64,000 bases of DNA from Verrucomicrobiota bacterium (GCA_016199985.1 JACQFQ010000023.1:1-64000); one strand, 5' to 3'. Shown: positions 14,227-25,717, counted from the stretch's first letter. The notes: generated from the letters alone by a model not told the origin. Translations and numbers: made by a program.

Positions 14227-17200
14227 TCAGGACTTCTCGACAAGCTCCCGCACTTGCTTCAGCCGTCCGTCGGCCTTCTTCGCAGTCACCCGAGGGAATA
14301 GCCCTCCGACCATCACGTAGTCGCCGCGTCTCATCAGCATCAGCTTCTCCCCCTTGGTCTCGATCGAGCTGATGCCCTTCTCGCCCGCGATGATCTTCAG
14401 CAATTGAACCTGCATGAGACGCGAAAGCGCGTCCGGCAACGGGCCGAACCTGTCCCTGACCTCCGCCCGCAGTTTTTCCAACCCCTCGGCGTCGGTCGTT
14501 TGGGCCAGCTTGCGGTACATCTCGATCCGCAGCCTCGAGTCGACAATGTAGGAGACCGGAATGTAGGCCGATGCCCGCGGGATCGGGTCGGGCTCCTTCT
14601 CCGCGGCGCGATCCGCGTCCGATTCCTCATAGTAGTAAAAGTCCAGCTCACGCGGGATGTGGATCTCCAGCGCCTCCTTCTTCGCTCCTCGCTTGCCTTT
14701 CGGACCCCGCTTCGGGGTCGCCTGATCCTCCGACGGGCTCATCGCCAGAAAGTCGAGGTGGACCTGGGTCTCGATCCGCCTCGCCACCTTCTGGCCCTTC
14801 AGGGCGCTGACGCTCTGTTTCAACAGCTGGCAGTACAGCTCGAATCCCACCGCGGTGATATGCCCGCTTTGCTGGGGTCCAAGCAGGTTCCCCGCGCCTC
14901 GGATTTCCAGGTCGCGCATCGCGATTTTGAAGCCGCTTCCCAGCGATGAATACTGCTTGATCGCGCTGATGCGCTTGCGGGCGTCGCTCAGCAATCCCGC
15001 GTGCCGGGGGATCATCAGATAGGCGTAGGCCTGGTGCTTGTATCGCCCTACACGGCCGCGCAGCTGATAAAGGTCGCTCAGGCCGAAACGATCCGCGCGA
15101 TCGATGATGATCGTGTTCGCGTTGGGGATGTCGATGCCGCTCTCGATGATGGTGGTGGAGAGCAGCACGTCGGCCTCCCCGTTGACGAATTGAGTCATCA
15201 CCCGCTCGAGATCGTCGGGGTCCATCTGGCCATGACCCACCACAATGCGGGCCTCCGGGAGCAGAGATTTCAGCTTGAGAGCCACGGACTCGATATCCAG
15301 CACCCGATTGTGCAGATAGAACACCTGGCCCTCCCGGTTCAGCTCGCGCTGGATGGCGTCCCGGACAATCCGTTCGTCGTAGGGGCACACCACGGTCTCG
15401 ACCGGCAGGCGGTCCTGCGGCGGCGTCTCGATGGTGCTCATGTCGCGCGCGCCGGTGAGCGCCAGATGGAGCGTTCGCGGGATCGGCGTCGCGCTGAGCG
15501 TCAGCACGTCGAGGAGCGTTCGCAGCAGCTTGAATCGCTCCTTGTGCATGACGCCGAACCGCTGCTCCTCATCGATCACCACCAGGCCGAGATCCTTGAA
15601 AGCGATGTCCTTTTGGATCAGGCGATGCGTCCCGATGACGATGTCGACCGCGCCCGTCGCAAGCGCCTCGATGACGCGCCGAATCTCGCGGGGTTTGCGA
15701 AAGCGAGAGAGCAGCTCAATGCGGACGGGAAAATCGGCCATCCGTTCGCGAAAGCCATTGAAGTGCTGTTGCGCCAGGACGGTGGTGGGAACCAGGATGG
15801 CGACCTGCTTCCCTCCCATGACGACCTTGAACGCGGCGCGGATGGCCACCTCGGTCTTCCCATAGCCGACGTCGCCGCAGATCAGGCGATCCATCGGCCG
15901 CGCCGCCTCCATATCGCGCTTCGTGTCCTGGATCGCCTTCCACTGGTCCGGGGTCTCCTCGTAAACAAACGCTCCCTCAAACTCGCGCTGCCAGGGGTTG
16001 TCGGGCGGGAACGCGTGCCCGGGCTGGGTCTCTCGCGCCGCCTGAATGGAGAGCAGCTCGGCGGCAAGATCGCGAACCGCCGCCTCCGCCTGCGCCTTGG
16101 CCTTGGCCCAGCGCGTGCCGCTGAGCGCGTTCAGCGGAGGACGAGACCGCCCCGTGCCCACGTACTTGCTGACGAGGTGAGCCTCGCTGACCGGGACATA
16201 GAGACGCGGAGCGGCGACGCTGTCGGTCGATGCCGCGTACTCGATGACCAGGCATTCCTCGCCGGCCGCCAAGGGCGAGGAAGGATCGACCCGCCCCTTT
16301 CCCTTCTCAGGCGCGGCCTCCAGCCGCTTCAATCCGATGAAGCGCCCGATGCCGTACTGCACATGAACGACATAGTCGCCCTCCTGCAGGTCGGTGAAAT
16401 CGATATCGAGGGCCGACCTCGCCGCGACCGCGTGAGGCGACTTCAGGCGTCGAGGCCGTTGCACCTTGTAACGACCGAAAATCTCGGCGTCGGTCACCAC
16501 CACCAGCCGCGAATCATGGCTCAAGAATCCCCGCGCCAGGGACCCCACCTGTAACGCGGGCGCGAGCCTCTCCGTTGCCTCGGTCGTCTCCACCGCGACT
16601 TGGAAATCCGTCCATATTTCCTGGAACCGCTGACGTTCTCCGTCCGTGTTGCAAAACACGTGAACCGCGTAGCCCTGACGCATCCATCGATGCAGCTGGC
16701 CGAAGAACTCTCGTCGCTGCGCCTCCGCGACCTGCAGCTCGGTCGAAGCGGGGACCACAGGACGAAACGCTTCGAGGCTCGCGAGATCCAGGGTCGCGGC
16801 GCGGTCTCGAGCCTCCAGGCTTCCGTCATGAAATTGGAAGCCCGATCCCAAGTCGCCCAGGCCGGACACATCCACCCGGGTGATTCGCCGTTCGGCGGCC
16901 TCGAGCCAGAGTTCGCCCCAATCGCAAAGCAGAGGATCGCCGGGCGTCGCGCGTCCCGCAAAATCGGCAACGTGGGCGATCAGGTCGTCGGGCTCGCACA
17001 GAATGGCCAGGGTGTTCGGGGGAAAATGCGCCAGGAGCGACGAGGAGGTCGGGAGGGGAAGCGTCGAAGGGTTGTCGGAGGAGGCCTGGATCTGGCGCTT
17101 GAGCAATCCGATTTCGCCGGCGGGGCCCAACTCGATCGACTCGATCGATGCGCGGGACATTTGGGTGACCGGATCGAACTGCCGCAGCGACTCGAGCTCG

Positions 17201-17919
17201 TTGCCAAAAAACTCGAGACGAATCGGCCAGGGGCTGGTGAGCGGGAACACGTCGAGGATGCCGCCGCGCAGCGACAGCTCGCCCTTGTGATTCACCTGCG
17301 CCTCCGGCTCGTAGCCCTGGTCCTCGAGCCACTCGACAAGATCCAAAGGGTTGAGGCTTTGGCCGAGGACAAGCAAACGGGATCGATCCAACATCGCCTG
17401 AGGATTCCACGTTTTCTGAAGCACCGCGGCCGCCTGAGTGACAACCACCGGCGCGATGGCGGATTCGCCGAGGGACGCGGGAAGGCGTCGCAAAGCCATG
17501 AGCGTTTCGAGCCGTTCGCTCACAACGTCCGCATGCGGAAGCTTGGACTCGTGAGGGAGAACCTCCCAGGCGGGGAAGAACTGCACGGGGCAAATCGTGG
17601 CGGCGGGAGCGGACTTGGGCGGCGGGGCGGCGCCTGAAGGACCATCGGACGCGATTCCGGTTGGGACCGGTCGTTGAAGCCAAGTCAGCAAATCCTGGAA
17701 GAAGGATTCCTGGACCTTCAACCCGGAAGTCACCACGAGCAAAGGGCGCTCCGGGGCGAGCAGGCGGAGGACAGCCACGAGGAAGGGTTGAGCCGCGGGA
17801 TCGACGGCCGGGAGGGAGATGTGGGTTTCCGCGCGCAGGCGCGCCAGCAGGGCGCGCGCAGGCGGAGTATCGATCATCCGGGCGAGCACCGCGTGATTGG
17901 CAAGGAGGCTATCGGTCAC
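14227..17919 (-). CDS. mfd: transcription-repair coupling factor Mfd
   Basis: 1230 residues, full length for the family. The N-terminal third is the UvrB-like, UvrA-binding part ([35 protein letters not shown]). The RNA-polymerase-interacting CarD-like domain follows ([20 protein letters not shown], about 520-560). The superfamily 2 translocase has [18 protein letters not shown] (near 687), [10 protein letters not shown] (near 780), [28 protein letters not shown] and QLRGRVGR. The C-terminal TRCF domain ends the protein (YRKLAQTTD). Mfd removes stalled RNA polymerase and recruits the Uvr excision system. All motifs are intact. It is divergent from the CotH gene with about 140 bases between. 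Confidence 0.96.
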   Translation of the reverse strand: MTDSLLANHAVLARMIDTPPARALLARLRAETHISLPAVDPAAQPFLVAVLRLLAPERPLLVVTSGLKVQESFFQDLLTWLQRPVPTGIASDGPSGAAPPPKSAPAATICPVQFFPAWEVLPHESKLPHADVVSERLETLMALRRLPASLGESAIAPVVVTQAAAVLQKTWNPQAMLDRSRLLVLGQSLNPLDLVEWLEDQGYEPEAQVNHKGELSLRGGILDVFPLTSPWPIRLEFFGNELESLRQFDPVTQMSRASIESIELGPAGEIGLLKRQIQASSDNPSTLPLPTSSSLLAHFPPNTLAILCEPDDLIAHVADFAGRATPGDPLLCDWGELWLEAAERRITRVDVSGLGDLGSGFQFHDGSLEARDRAATLDLASLEAFRPVVPASTELQVAEAQRREFFGQLHRWMRQGYAVHVFCNTDGERQRFQEIWTDFQVAVETTEATERLAPALQVGSLARGFLSHDSRLVVVTDAEIFGRYKVQRPRRLKSPHAVAARSALDIDFTDLQEGDYVVHVQYGIGRFIGLKRLEAAPEKGKGRVDPSSPLAAGEECLVIEYAASTDSVAAPRLYVPVSEAHLVSKYVGTGRSRPPLNALSGTRWAKAKAQAEAAVRDLAAELLSIQAARETQPGHAFPPDNPWQREFEGAFVYEETPDQWKAIQDTKRDMEAARPMDRLICGDVGYGKTEVAIRAAFKVVMGGKQVAILVPTTVLAQQHFNGFRERMADFPVRIELLSRFRKPREIRRVIEALATGAVDIVIGTHRLIQKDIAFKDLGLVVIDEEQRFGVMHKERFKLLRTLLDVLTLSATPIPRTLHLALTGARDMSTIETPPQDRLPVETVVCPYDERIVRDAIQRELNREGQVFYLHNRVLDIESVALKLKSLLPEARIVVGHGQMDPDDLERVMTQFVNGEADVLLSTTIIESGIDIPNANTIIIDRADRFGLSDLYQLRGRVGRYKHQAYAYLMIPRHAGLLSDARKRISAIKQYSSLGSGFKIAMRDLEIRGAGNLLGPQQSGHITAVGFELYCQLLKQSVSALKGQKVARRIETQVHLDFLAMSPSEDQATPKRGPKGKRGAKKEALEIHIPRELDFYYYEESDADRAAEKEPDPIPRASAYIPVSYIVDSRLRIEMYRKLAQTTDAEGLEKLRAEVRDRFGPLPDALSRLMQVQLLKIIAGEKGISSIETKGEKLMLMRRGDYVMVGGLFPRVTAKKADGRLKQVRELVEKS

Positions 17920-18056
17920 GATTCACGATCAACGCGCCGCAACCCTCGCGATCCCGCTCCCGCCAGTCAAGATCCCCGGCGACGCGCCCCAAAAAGCCGC
18001 TTTACCGCCTGACGCGAAATCGGTAAACACTACCGCCAGCCATTTGTTTAACAGTC

Positions 18057-21000
18057 GTGCCCAAAATGAGGATCGCCCCATTTTCCATCCGCCGGGTAAT
18101 CGGCTCGCTCGTGTTGGGAATCGGACTTTTCACATCCACGTTCAAGGCCGCCGCTGAAATCGTCATCAGCGAGTTCATGGCGTCGAACAGTCGCACGCTC
18201 GCCGATGAGGACAATGCCTACCCCGACTGGATCGAGCTTCAAAACAACGGCGCCGACGCGATCAACCTCGATCGATGGACCCTGGCCGGCTCGCCGCAGA
18301 CCCCGCCCGGCAAACGATGGACCTTCCCGTCCACGAACCTCCCGGCGGGCGGATTCCTGGTCGTGTTCGCGTCTGGAAAAGATCGTCGTCAGCCAGGGGC
18401 GCCGCTCCACACGGGCTTTCAACTCAATCGCGCCGGCGACTCGATCATTCTTCGCGACCCACAGGGCGCGCTGGCGGACGGCGCGTTCGTCCACCCCTTC
18501 CCCCCGCAGGCCAGCGACGTCTCTTACGGCCGCGGCCGGGAATCGGTCGACATCCCGCTCATCACGGCCCATGCGCTGGGGCAGTTTGTGGTTCCGGATT
18601 CGGGGCGCTGGGACGACGACTGGACCTCGCCCCTTTTCCTCCCCGCGGGCTGGAGCCAGGGCGCCGGCTCGTGGGGCTACGACAATCGCGCGTCGGGCTC
18701 GTTGCCTCCGCTGTCCGGGCTGAGACAGGATGTCCGCAAAACCCTGTTTGGAAAGAGCGCCACGGCCTATCTCAGGATTCCGTTTCAGGTTCAGGATCCG
18801 GCGACGTTCGATTCGCTCACGCTCACGGTGTCTTATCCCGACGGATTCGCGGCCTTCCTGAACGGCATCGAGGCTGTGAGCGACAATCGCCCTCCCGTTC
18901 TCGCGTGGAACAGCGCCGCGTCCGAGGCGCGCGACTGGCTGGCGGACGGGCTGCCGCGGCGCTTCGAGCTCAGCGGGGATGTCCTCTCCGCGCTGCGCGT
19001 CGGAACCAACTGGCTTGCCGTGCAGGGTCTCGCCATCGCCCCCACCAACGTTGCGTTCATCCTCGACGCCACGCTCACGGGCGCGCGGGCCGCCTCGAGC
19101 GCGAACAACCTCCGGTACTTCACCGTTCCCACCCCGGGGAAGCCCAACGGGCTCGGGACGCGCCAGCTCGGCCCCATCTTCTCGGATCCTTCGCCGCCTC
19201 CCGCCGACCCGTCGCCCGACCAATCCATCGCGGTCTCGACGCGCGTGAGCCCTTCCTTCAATCCCGTGACACGGGTGGAGCTGCGCTATCGCGTTATGTT
19301 CGGCGCCGAGGTCTCGCTGCCGATGCTCGACGACGGCAAACGGCAGGACGGACGCGCCCGCGACGGGGTCTACGGCGCGATCATCCAGGCCCGCGTCGCG
19401 AGTCCAGGGGAGATGATCCGTTGGTACTGCGTCGCCGAGGACGCCGCGGGGAACACGAGCCGTTGGCCCGCGTTTGAGGACCCAAAACGATCGCCCGCCT
19501 ACTGGGGCACGATGGCGCGGACGAACGACAGCTCGACGCTCCCCGGCTTCCATTGGTTCGTGGATGAACAGAACGCGAAGACGGCGTCGACATTGATCGG
19601 CGCGCGGTGCGCGGTTTACAGCCAGGGCGAGCTGTACGACAACGTGGAGGTCCGCATTCGAGGCCAACTCTCGCTCTACTGGGGCAAGCAGAGCTACAAG
19701 TTCGATTTCAACCCCGGACGCCTGTTTCAATACGATCCGGCCTCGCCCCGCGTGGAGGAGGTCAACCTGAACAGCACCTGGAGCGACAAGAGCTATTCGC
19801 GGACGGTGCTTGCCTGGGAATCGTACCGGGACGGGGGAACGCCCTATTGCCGATCGTTCCCGATGCGTGTCTGCCAGAACGGACGTTTTTTCAGCGTCGC
19901 GGTTTTCGTGGAGCAGCCCGATGAGCGCTGGCTGACGCGCAACGGGCTGGATCCCTCGGGCTCGCTGTTCAAGATGAACAGCGCCATGGACAGCGTCTCC
20001 GGCGTTCAGAAGAAAATCCCCAGGGACGGCGACCTTGCCGAGCTCGAGGCGTTGATCCAGTCCATCTCGACCGCGAATCCCAACCGGGTGCCCGACCTTC
20101 TCGATCAGTGGGACCTTCCGTCGGTGATCAACTATCTCGCCATCACCGCGGTGATGCATGACAACGACTGCGTCGCCAAGAATTACTTCCTTTATCACGA
20201 TCGAAACCGATCCGGTCTCTGGAGCATCCTGCCATGGGACAAGGACCTGACCTTCGGCCACAACTACCAGAGCCAGGGCGGGCTCTCCGACGAGATCTGG
20301 GCCGACTACGACCGCACCAATTCGCTGGGCGCCGACCACCCGCTCGCGTCGCCCAGCCATCCGCTGTTCGGCGAACGGCTGCATCAAAAGGAGAACGGGC
20401 AGTGGAATCGTCTGGTCGACTTGATTTACCAGTTCGACCCCGCTCGGCAGATGTATCTGCGACGGCTGCGAACCGTGATGGACGCGCTCCTGCAGCCTCC
20501 GGAAACACCACGCGGCGAGCTGCGATACGAACAACGCATGGACTCCCTACTCCACGCCGCGCGGGACGACGCGGCGATGGATCGCGTGGTTTCCGGCAGC
20601 CCCGCTTACGGGCTGCCGCAGGACATGGCCACCGCGCTGCGACTTCTCGAAACCGACTATCTGTCGAAGCGACGCTTCCACCTCTACGTGCGACACAACG
20701 AAACAAACGCCGCCCGAGTGAGCAACAGCGCCCGGATCCCCGAACCCCCTCCGCCCACCGCGCCGCCTCTGCGTTTCGCCCAGGTGGATCGGCTGCCGCT
20801 CAGCGGCAATCCGCTCGAGGAATTTGTTGAGATCCTGAATCCCTCTTCATTCGCGTGGGACATCTCCGGATGGTCGGTCCGCGGACTCATTGGGCTCGCC
20901 TTCCCGCCCGGCACGGTGATTCCTCCAGCGCACTCGCTGTTCCTGTGCCGCGACGCCCGGGCATTCCGTCGACGCGCGCTGCCGCCGCACGGCCGCATGG

Positions 21001-23780
21001 GATTGTTCGTGCTGGGTGATTATCAGGGATCCCTCGGATCCGAAGCGGGGGCGATCGAGCTGGCAAGCGGAGCGCTCGTCGTCGCCCGTCTGGAGCTCGA
21101 AGACCGTCTCTCCGACGCGCAACGCTTCCTCCGGGTTCAGCGGATTCAATACCATCACGGCGAGGATCTCCCCTCGAGCCCCGACCTCGAGTATCTCGAA
21201 TTGCGACATGCGGGCCCGGCGCCGCTGGACCTGGACGGGGTCCGGTTCACGCGCGGGATCCGCTTTTCATTTGCCACAGGCGCGGTTCATCGAATCCCGG
21301 CCCCGGTCGATCGCTCGGACCCGCAACGCTCGGTGATCGTCGTCAAGAACCTGAAGGCCTTCACGGCTCACTACGGGGTCGATCCTCGCGTCGCGGGGGA
21401 ATACGAAGGCCATCTCAACAACAGTGGAGACGCCCTGCGCCTCGAGGACTCCCGAGGCCAGGCGATCCAGGAATTCCACTACCGCCCGGAATGGTTGCCG
21501 TTGACCGACGGCGTCGGCTTTCCGCTGATTCACGATCCGGAAAGTCCGCCGGAGTCCTGGAGCGACCCGCTGAGCTGGCGCATGGGCGTGTGGGAAGGCC
21601 TTCCTGGTCCTTTGCCGCAATGGGCGCAGGCTCCGATGACGACCAGCGCGGCGCGGATCCGCGAGATTCTTCTCACGAGCGCGAGCGACGGCGACGACGC
21701 CGTCACGATCGACGCGAATGTCGACACCGACATCGAGGGCTGGTTTCTTTCCGACTCGATCCTTCAACCGAAAAAGTTCCGCGTCCCCAGCCCCGCGCTC
21801 GTGCGATCGAACAAGCCCGTGGTGTTGACATCCCGCCTCTGGGGCCGCGCTTCGGGCGCTTTGCCGGGATTTCGCCTCAATCCCGACGGAGGCGACGTGT
21901 TCCTGTTCTCCGCGGACCCGGAGGGCAGGCTCACCGGATACTTTCATCGCGCCCATTATGGAAGCGGGCTTCCGGGCAATGGATTCCTGCGTCAGGAGGA
22001 AGGGCTCCGCGAGTTCTGGCTCCGCGAGAACGCGGCGTCGATCACGAACGCTCTCGAGGCGATCGCCCTTCAGTCGCTCACGATCACCGAGATTCACTAT
22101 CATCCGCCGTCCAACACGCCAGGCGTCGACAACACCGAGGACGAGTACCTCGAGCTTCACAATCCCACGCCGTCGACAGCCCTGTTGCTGAACCCTTCCA
22201 CACCGGCTTGGGGCTGGCGAATCCGTGGGTCCGTCGAATTCGAGCTCCCGCGAACAGGAACGATCCCGCCGGGCGGGCACATGATCGTGGTTCCGTTCGA
22301 TCCACTGCGGGACTCGGCGAGGCTCCAGGCGATGCGCTCGCGCTTCGTCATTCCAGCAAGAGTGGCGATCGTGGGTCCATGGCTGGGAACGCTGCCCAAC
22401 TCTGGAGGAGATCTGATCCTGGAGGCCCCGGCGCTCGATCGCGGCCAGGCTCGATACGTGGAGATGGATCGCGTGGCCTACTCCAGCGGCGCTCCCTGGC
22501 CTTCGGAGCCCGACGGCATGGGAGCGAGCCTGAGTCGTCGCGACGACCGAGTCGCCGGAGTCCGCGCCGGAGCGTGGACCGCGACGGCGCCGAGCGCGGG
22601 TCAGCCCTATGAGGAGCGAGGGAGTCCGGTAATCCTGATCTCTCCCGGAGCGCGCGTCGCCAGCGCGTTCAGCGATGTCCTCATGGGCGTCCTGGCGGGC
22701 CCCGACAAAGAGCTCGGATTCCAATGGCGTCATGATGGTATTCCCATTCCTGGCGGCAACGAGTTCATCCTCGACCTGCGCCGGGCGGAGCTTTCCGACG
22801 CGGGCGTCTATGACGTGCTCGTGATGGGACGCGGGGGCGTCGCATGGAGCGAACGCGGCAACCTCGTCATCCAGCAGCCTCCGACCCTCTATGATATCCC
22901 ATCGCTCCCGCTGGCGGTTGCGGGCACGAACTATTCTCTCTCCGTCGGCGCCATCGGCGAAGGAGCGCTGAGATATCAGTGGAAGAAGAACGGCGCCTGG
23001 CTCCCCGATAAAACCAACAGCTCGCTCCTCCTCCCCGCCGTGACGGGCGAAACGGAGGGCAGCTACAGCGTGGTCGTCAGCGACGCGCGAGGCGAAACGG
23101 AAAGTCCGGCGGCGCCGGTCCGGGTCGTGTACGCGCCCGAGCTGCTTTGGCCGCCGGAAAGCCAGATGGTGAACATCGGCGAGACCATCCGCCTTCGCGC
23201 CGCGCTGGCGGGCACGCCTCCCTTCGGATACCTCTGGCGCAAGGACGGACTGAATCTGCGGCGTCCCAGCCAGGACGCGCTCACCATCACGAACGCCCAG
23301 CTCACGAACGCCGGCGTCTACTCGATCCTGGTGAGCAACATCGCGACCACGCGATTCGTGGCGCTCCCGCAAAAAGCGAACGTGCTCGTGCTCGGCGACA
23401 CCGACGGCGACGGCATGCCGGACATCTGGGAACTGACATATCAATTGCGATACAACGACCCGAGCGACGCGGGCGTCGACTCGGACTTCGATGGAATGAC
23501 CAACCTGCAGGAGTATCGCGCCGGAACCAACCCTCGGGATCCCTCGGATTTTCTTCGCCTGACCATCGCCCTGGATCGCAGCCTCGCCGCGCTGCAGGCG
23601 ACTCTCCGATTCACCGCGATCTCCAACCGCTCCTACACCCTGCAAACCAGCGATAGGCCGGGAGCGGCCTGGAGCTCCTGGATGGATCTTCCCGCGCAGC
23701 AGACCAACAAACCCATTTCGATTCCGATCGACCTGAGTGGCGGCGGCCCGCAGCGACAGTTCCGTCTGCGAATCCCCTGA
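18057..23780 (+). CDS. giant secreted CotH/LTD/Ig-like surface protein
   Basis: 1907 residues with a signal peptide (cleavage likely at AAAEI, about residue 36; ATGs at 18057 and 18066 are both possible). A first lamin-tail domain (about 36-150, ISEFMASNSRTLADEDNAYPDWIELQN in part) is followed by a jelly-roll-like segment. A CotH kinase-like domain spans about 500-880 and carries the conserved MHDNDCVAKNYFLYHD and LPWDKDLTFGHN, with metal-binding Asp residues. Further lamin-tail domains lie near 910 and 1340, three Ig-like repeats at about 1535-1780 (AELSDAGVYDVLV, QLTNAGVYSILVSN), and a calcium-type DTDGDGMPDIWEL near 1780. The C-terminus ends in a small beta domain. It is probably a cell-surface or secreted protein. 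CotH proteins phosphorylate proteins in spore formers, but activity here is unproven. Confidence 0.88.
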   Translation: MPKMRIAPFSIRRVIGSLVLGIGLFTSTFKAAAEIVISEFMASNSRTLADEDNAYPDWIELQNNGADAINLDRWTLAGSPQTPPGKRWTFPSTNLPAGGFLVVFASGKDRRQPGAPLHTGFQLNRAGDSIILRDPQGALADGAFVHPFPPQASDVSYGRGRESVDIPLITAHALGQFVVPDSGRWDDDWTSPLFLPAGWSQGAGSWGYDNRASGSLPPLSGLRQDVRKTLFGKSATAYLRIPFQVQDPATFDSLTLTVSYPDGFAAFLNGIEAVSDNRPPVLAWNSAASEARDWLADGLPRRFELSGDVLSALRVGTNWLAVQGLAIAPTNVAFILDATLTGARAASSANNLRYFTVPTPGKPNGLGTRQLGPIFSDPSPPPADPSPDQSIAVSTRVSPSFNPVTRVELRYRVMFGAEVSLPMLDDGKRQDGRARDGVYGAIIQARVASPGEMIRWYCVAEDAAGNTSRWPAFEDPKRSPAYWGTMARTNDSSTLPGFHWFVDEQNAKTASTLIGARCAVYSQGELYDNVEVRIRGQLSLYWGKQSYKFDFNPGRLFQYDPASPRVEEVNLNSTWSDKSYSRTVLAWESYRDGGTPYCRSFPMRVCQNGRFFSVAVFVEQPDERWLTRNGLDPSGSLFKMNSAMDSVSGVQKKIPRDGDLAELEALIQSISTANPNRVPDLLDQWDLPSVINYLAITAVMHDNDCVAKNYFLYHDRNRSGLWSILPWDKDLTFGHNYQSQGGLSDEIWADYDRTNSLGADHPLASPSHPLFGERLHQKENGQWNRLVDLIYQFDPARQMYLRRLRTVMDALLQPPETPRGELRYEQRMDSLLHAARDDAAMDRVVSGSPAYGLPQDMATALRLLETDYLSKRRFHLYVRHNETNAARVSNSARIPEPPPPTAPPLRFAQVDRLPLSGNPLEEFVEILNPSSFAWDISGWSVRGLIGLAFPPGTVIPPAHSLFLCRDARAFRRRALPPHGRMGLFVLGDYQGSLGSEAGAIELASGALVVARLELEDRLSDAQRFLRVQRIQYHHGEDLPSSPDLEYLELRHAGPAPLDLDGVRFTRGIRFSFATGAVHRIPAPVDRSDPQRSVIVVKNLKAFTAHYGVDPRVAGEYEGHLNNSGDALRLEDSRGQAIQEFHYRPEWLPLTDGVGFPLIHDPESPPESWSDPLSWRMGVWEGLPGPLPQWAQAPMTTSAARIREILLTSASDGDDAVTIDANVDTDIEGWFLSDSILQPKKFRVPSPALVRSNKPVVLTSRLWGRASGALPGFRLNPDGGDVFLFSADPEGRLTGYFHRAHYGSGLPGNGFLRQEEGLREFWLRENAASITNALEAIALQSLTITEIHYHPPSNTPGVDNTEDEYLELHNPTPSTALLLNPSTPAWGWRIRGSVEFELPRTGTIPPGGHMIVVPFDPLRDSARLQAMRSRFVIPARVAIVGPWLGTLPNSGGDLILEAPALDRGQARYVEMDRVAYSSGAPWPSEPDGMGASLSRRDDRVAGVRAGAWTATAPSAGQPYEERGSPVILISPGARVASAFSDVLMGVLAGPDKELGFQWRHDGIPIPGGNEFILDLRRAELSDAGVYDVLVMGRGGVAWSERGNLVIQQPPTLYDIPSLPLAVAGTNYSLSVGAIGEGALRYQWKKNGAWLPDKTNSSLLLPAVTGETEGSYSVVVSDARGETESPAAPVRVVYAPELLWPPESQMVNIGETIRLRAALAGTPPFGYLWRKDGLNLRRPSQDALTITNAQLTNAGVYSILVSNIATTRFVALPQKANVLVLGDTDGDGMPDIWELTYQLRYNDPSDAGVDSDFDGMTNLQEYRAGTNPRDPSDFLRLTIALDRSLAALQATLRFTAISNRSYTLQTSDRPGAAWSSWMDLPAQQTNKPISIPIDLSGGGPQRQFRLRIP

Positions 23781-23835
23781 ATCCCCAGCTCAGTTTTTTC
23801 TCGCCGTTCGATGCGCGAACTCGTCCAATCGGGCC

Positions 23836-24501
23836 ATGAATCTCAAGCCGCCCCTCGTCCAGCTGGCTCTGGACTTTCCCACCATTGACGAAGCCCTGCG
23901 CTACGCCGAGATCGGAGTTCAGGCTGGAGTGGACATTCTCGAAGCAGGCACGCCGCTGATCGTCGCCGAGGGAACGCGGGCCATTGGACGCCTCGCGCAG
24001 GCGTTTCCGAATTACCCGGTGCTCGCCGACTACAAGACCATGGACTCCGGCGGAAAGAACGTGCTGATCACTCAGAAGCAAGGCGGGCATTACATGACCG
24101 TCTGCGCGAACGCGGCGGATGAAACGGTGAAGGCGGCGATCGCGGCCGGCAAGGAAACAGGCATAAAGGTGGTCACCGACACGATCGGCGTGAAGGACCA
24201 GGCGGCGAGGGCCTGCGTCGTGGCGCGGTGGGGCGTGGACATGATCTACATCCACTACGCGGCCGATCAACGACGCGCCGACGCCACCAAGGACGGCACC
24301 CAGTGGCTGCGCTCCGTCCTCGATGTCGTGAATATCCCGGTGGGCATCGGGACCTTTGGCGTGGACGACGCCGTCGCGGCCGTCCGCCAGGGCGCGCAGC
24401 TGGTGGCGATCGGCCATCCGCTCTTCGACAGCCCCAACGTCCTCGACGCGCTGAAGCGCTACGTGGACCAGGTGAAGTCCAATTACAAACCCAGGGCTTG
24501 A
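23836..24501 (+). CDS. OMPDC-superfamily decarboxylase/aldolase (hexulose-6-phosphate synthase or keto-gulonate-6-P decarboxylase type)
   Basis: 221 residues forming a (beta/alpha)8 barrel. The family signature DxKxxD is in VLADYKTMDSGG (about residues 62-73), and the phosphate-binding end is IGTFGVDDAVAAVRQGAQLVAIGHPLF. These motifs put it in the group that includes 3-hexulose-6-phosphate synthase and 3-keto-L-gulonate-6-phosphate decarboxylase. The exact substrate cannot be decided. A zinc-type dehydrogenase starts 33 bases downstream, so the pair may oxidise and then cleave or decarboxylate a sugar or sugar acid. No isomerase (HxlB type) is adjacent. Confidence 0.8.
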   Translation: MNLKPPLVQLALDFPTIDEALRYAEIGVQAGVDILEAGTPLIVAEGTRAIGRLAQAFPNYPVLADYKTMDSGGKNVLITQKQGGHYMTVCANAADETVKAAIAAGKETGIKVVTDTIGVKDQAARACVVARWGVDMIYIHYAADQRRADATKDGTQWLRSVLDVVNIPVGIGTFGVDDAVAAVRQGAQLVAIGHPLFDSPNVLDALKRYVDQVKSNYKPRA

Positions 24502-24534
24502 GCCGGGCCCTCCACGCCTCCATCCCCTCCCCCC

Positions 24535-25566
24535 ATGAGCGCTTCACTGCAACCCGCTGTTGTCACCTACGACGCGAAGCCCTTCAGCGTGGAGCTTCGC
24601 GAGATTCCCATTCCCACCATTGGCGACGACGACGTGCTCCTCGAAGTCGCGGCCGTCGGCGTCTGCGGCAGCGATCTTCACATGTGGACGGGAGATCATG
24701 GGTGGAAGGTGAACTATCCCTGCGTGCTCGGACACGAGTTCGCCGGATTCGTCCGGGAGCGAGGCCGGAACGTCGGTCATTTCAGCGTCGGAGACCGGGT
24801 GGTCAGCGAGACAGCGGCGGTGATTGATCCGAACAATCCCATGAGCCGGCGAGGGCTCTACAACCTGGATCCCACGCGGCTCGGCTACGGCGCGGCGGTG
24901 GACGGGGCGATGACGCGATACGTCAAGGTGCCGCAGCGGATCCTCCATCGGGTGCCGGACGCGCTGTCGTTCGCGAAGGCGGCGCTGACGGAGCCTTGCG
25001 CCGTGGCCTACAACGCGACGGTGGTGAACGCGGAAATCTCCCCGGGGGACCGGATCGTCGTGCTGGGCCCGGGCCCCATTGGCATTCTCTGCGGGGCGAT
25101 CGCGCGTCTTCGCGGCGCGGATGTGGCTGTCGTGGGCCTGGAGCGGGACGCGCCGCGGTTGGCGGTCGCGCAGCGGTATGGCTGCGCCGCGCTCATCGCC
25201 GACGCGACCGAGTGGGCTCGCGAGTCGGACGGACTCGGGGCCGACGGGGTCATCGACGCGACGGGGGCCTCGGCGTCGCTGCAAGCGGCGCTTCAACTCG
25301 TCCGGCCCGCGGGATGGATTTCAAAAGTGGGTTGGGGGCCTCAGCCGGTGGGGTTTTCTCTCGATCCCCTGGTGCAGAAAAACATCCGGCTGCAAGGCAG
25401 CTTCAGCCACAACTGGCCGATCTGGGAGCGGATCCTCCGTCTCACCGCGACGGGCCGGCTCGATCTCGATCCCATCATTGGGGGGCAATGGAAGCTCGAG
25501 CAATGGCGCGAGGCGTTTGAGACCATGCACTCTGGAAAGATCGTGAAAGCCGTCCTGGCGGGTTGA
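24535..25566 (+). CDS. zinc-type medium-chain dehydrogenase (sorbitol/threonine dehydrogenase-like)
   Basis: 343 residues. The catalytic zinc ligands are present: Cys in VGVCGSDLHMW (about residue 43), His-Glu in LGHEFAG (about 65) and Glu in LTEPCAVA. The nucleotide fold is VLGPGPIGILCGAIA, and LERD suggests NAD preference. The structural-zinc lobe, normally four cysteines in CGxCxxCxxGxxxxC, reads DPNNPMSRRGLYNLDPTRLG and has no cysteine. The enzyme therefore must fold without the second zinc. It probably oxidises a polyol or sugar alcohol, paired with the upstream decarboxylase. Confidence 0.85.
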   Translation: MSASLQPAVVTYDAKPFSVELREIPIPTIGDDDVLLEVAAVGVCGSDLHMWTGDHGWKVNYPCVLGHEFAGFVRERGRNVGHFSVGDRVVSETAAVIDPNNPMSRRGLYNLDPTRLGYGAAVDGAMTRYVKVPQRILHRVPDALSFAKAALTEPCAVAYNATVVNAEISPGDRIVVLGPGPIGILCGAIARLRGADVAVVGLERDAPRLAVAQRYGCAALIADATEWARESDGLGADGVIDATGASASLQAALQLVRPAGWISKVGWGPQPVGFSLDPLVQKNIRLQGSFSHNWPIWERILRLTATGRLDLDPIIGGQWKLEQWREAFETMHSGKIVKAVLAG

Positions 25567-25641
25567 AGTTGAGCTTTCGGCGAGTGGAAATTGAACCTTG
25601 CTAAATCGGCCTGGGAACATTTAATTACCCGCTCTTTCGGC

Positions 25642-25715
<74 letters not shown>

Positions 25716-25717
<2 letters not shown>

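Noticed and set aside
15001-16554. 517-codon plus frame inside mfd
   Set aside because: Antisense shadow of mfd; no domain visible.
18048-20534. 828-codon minus frame opposite the CotH gene
   Set aside because: Arg/Val/Gly-rich shadow frame; the plus strand has unmistakable domains.
21267-23645. 792-codon minus frame opposite the CotH gene
   Set aside because: Same reasoning; no domain content.
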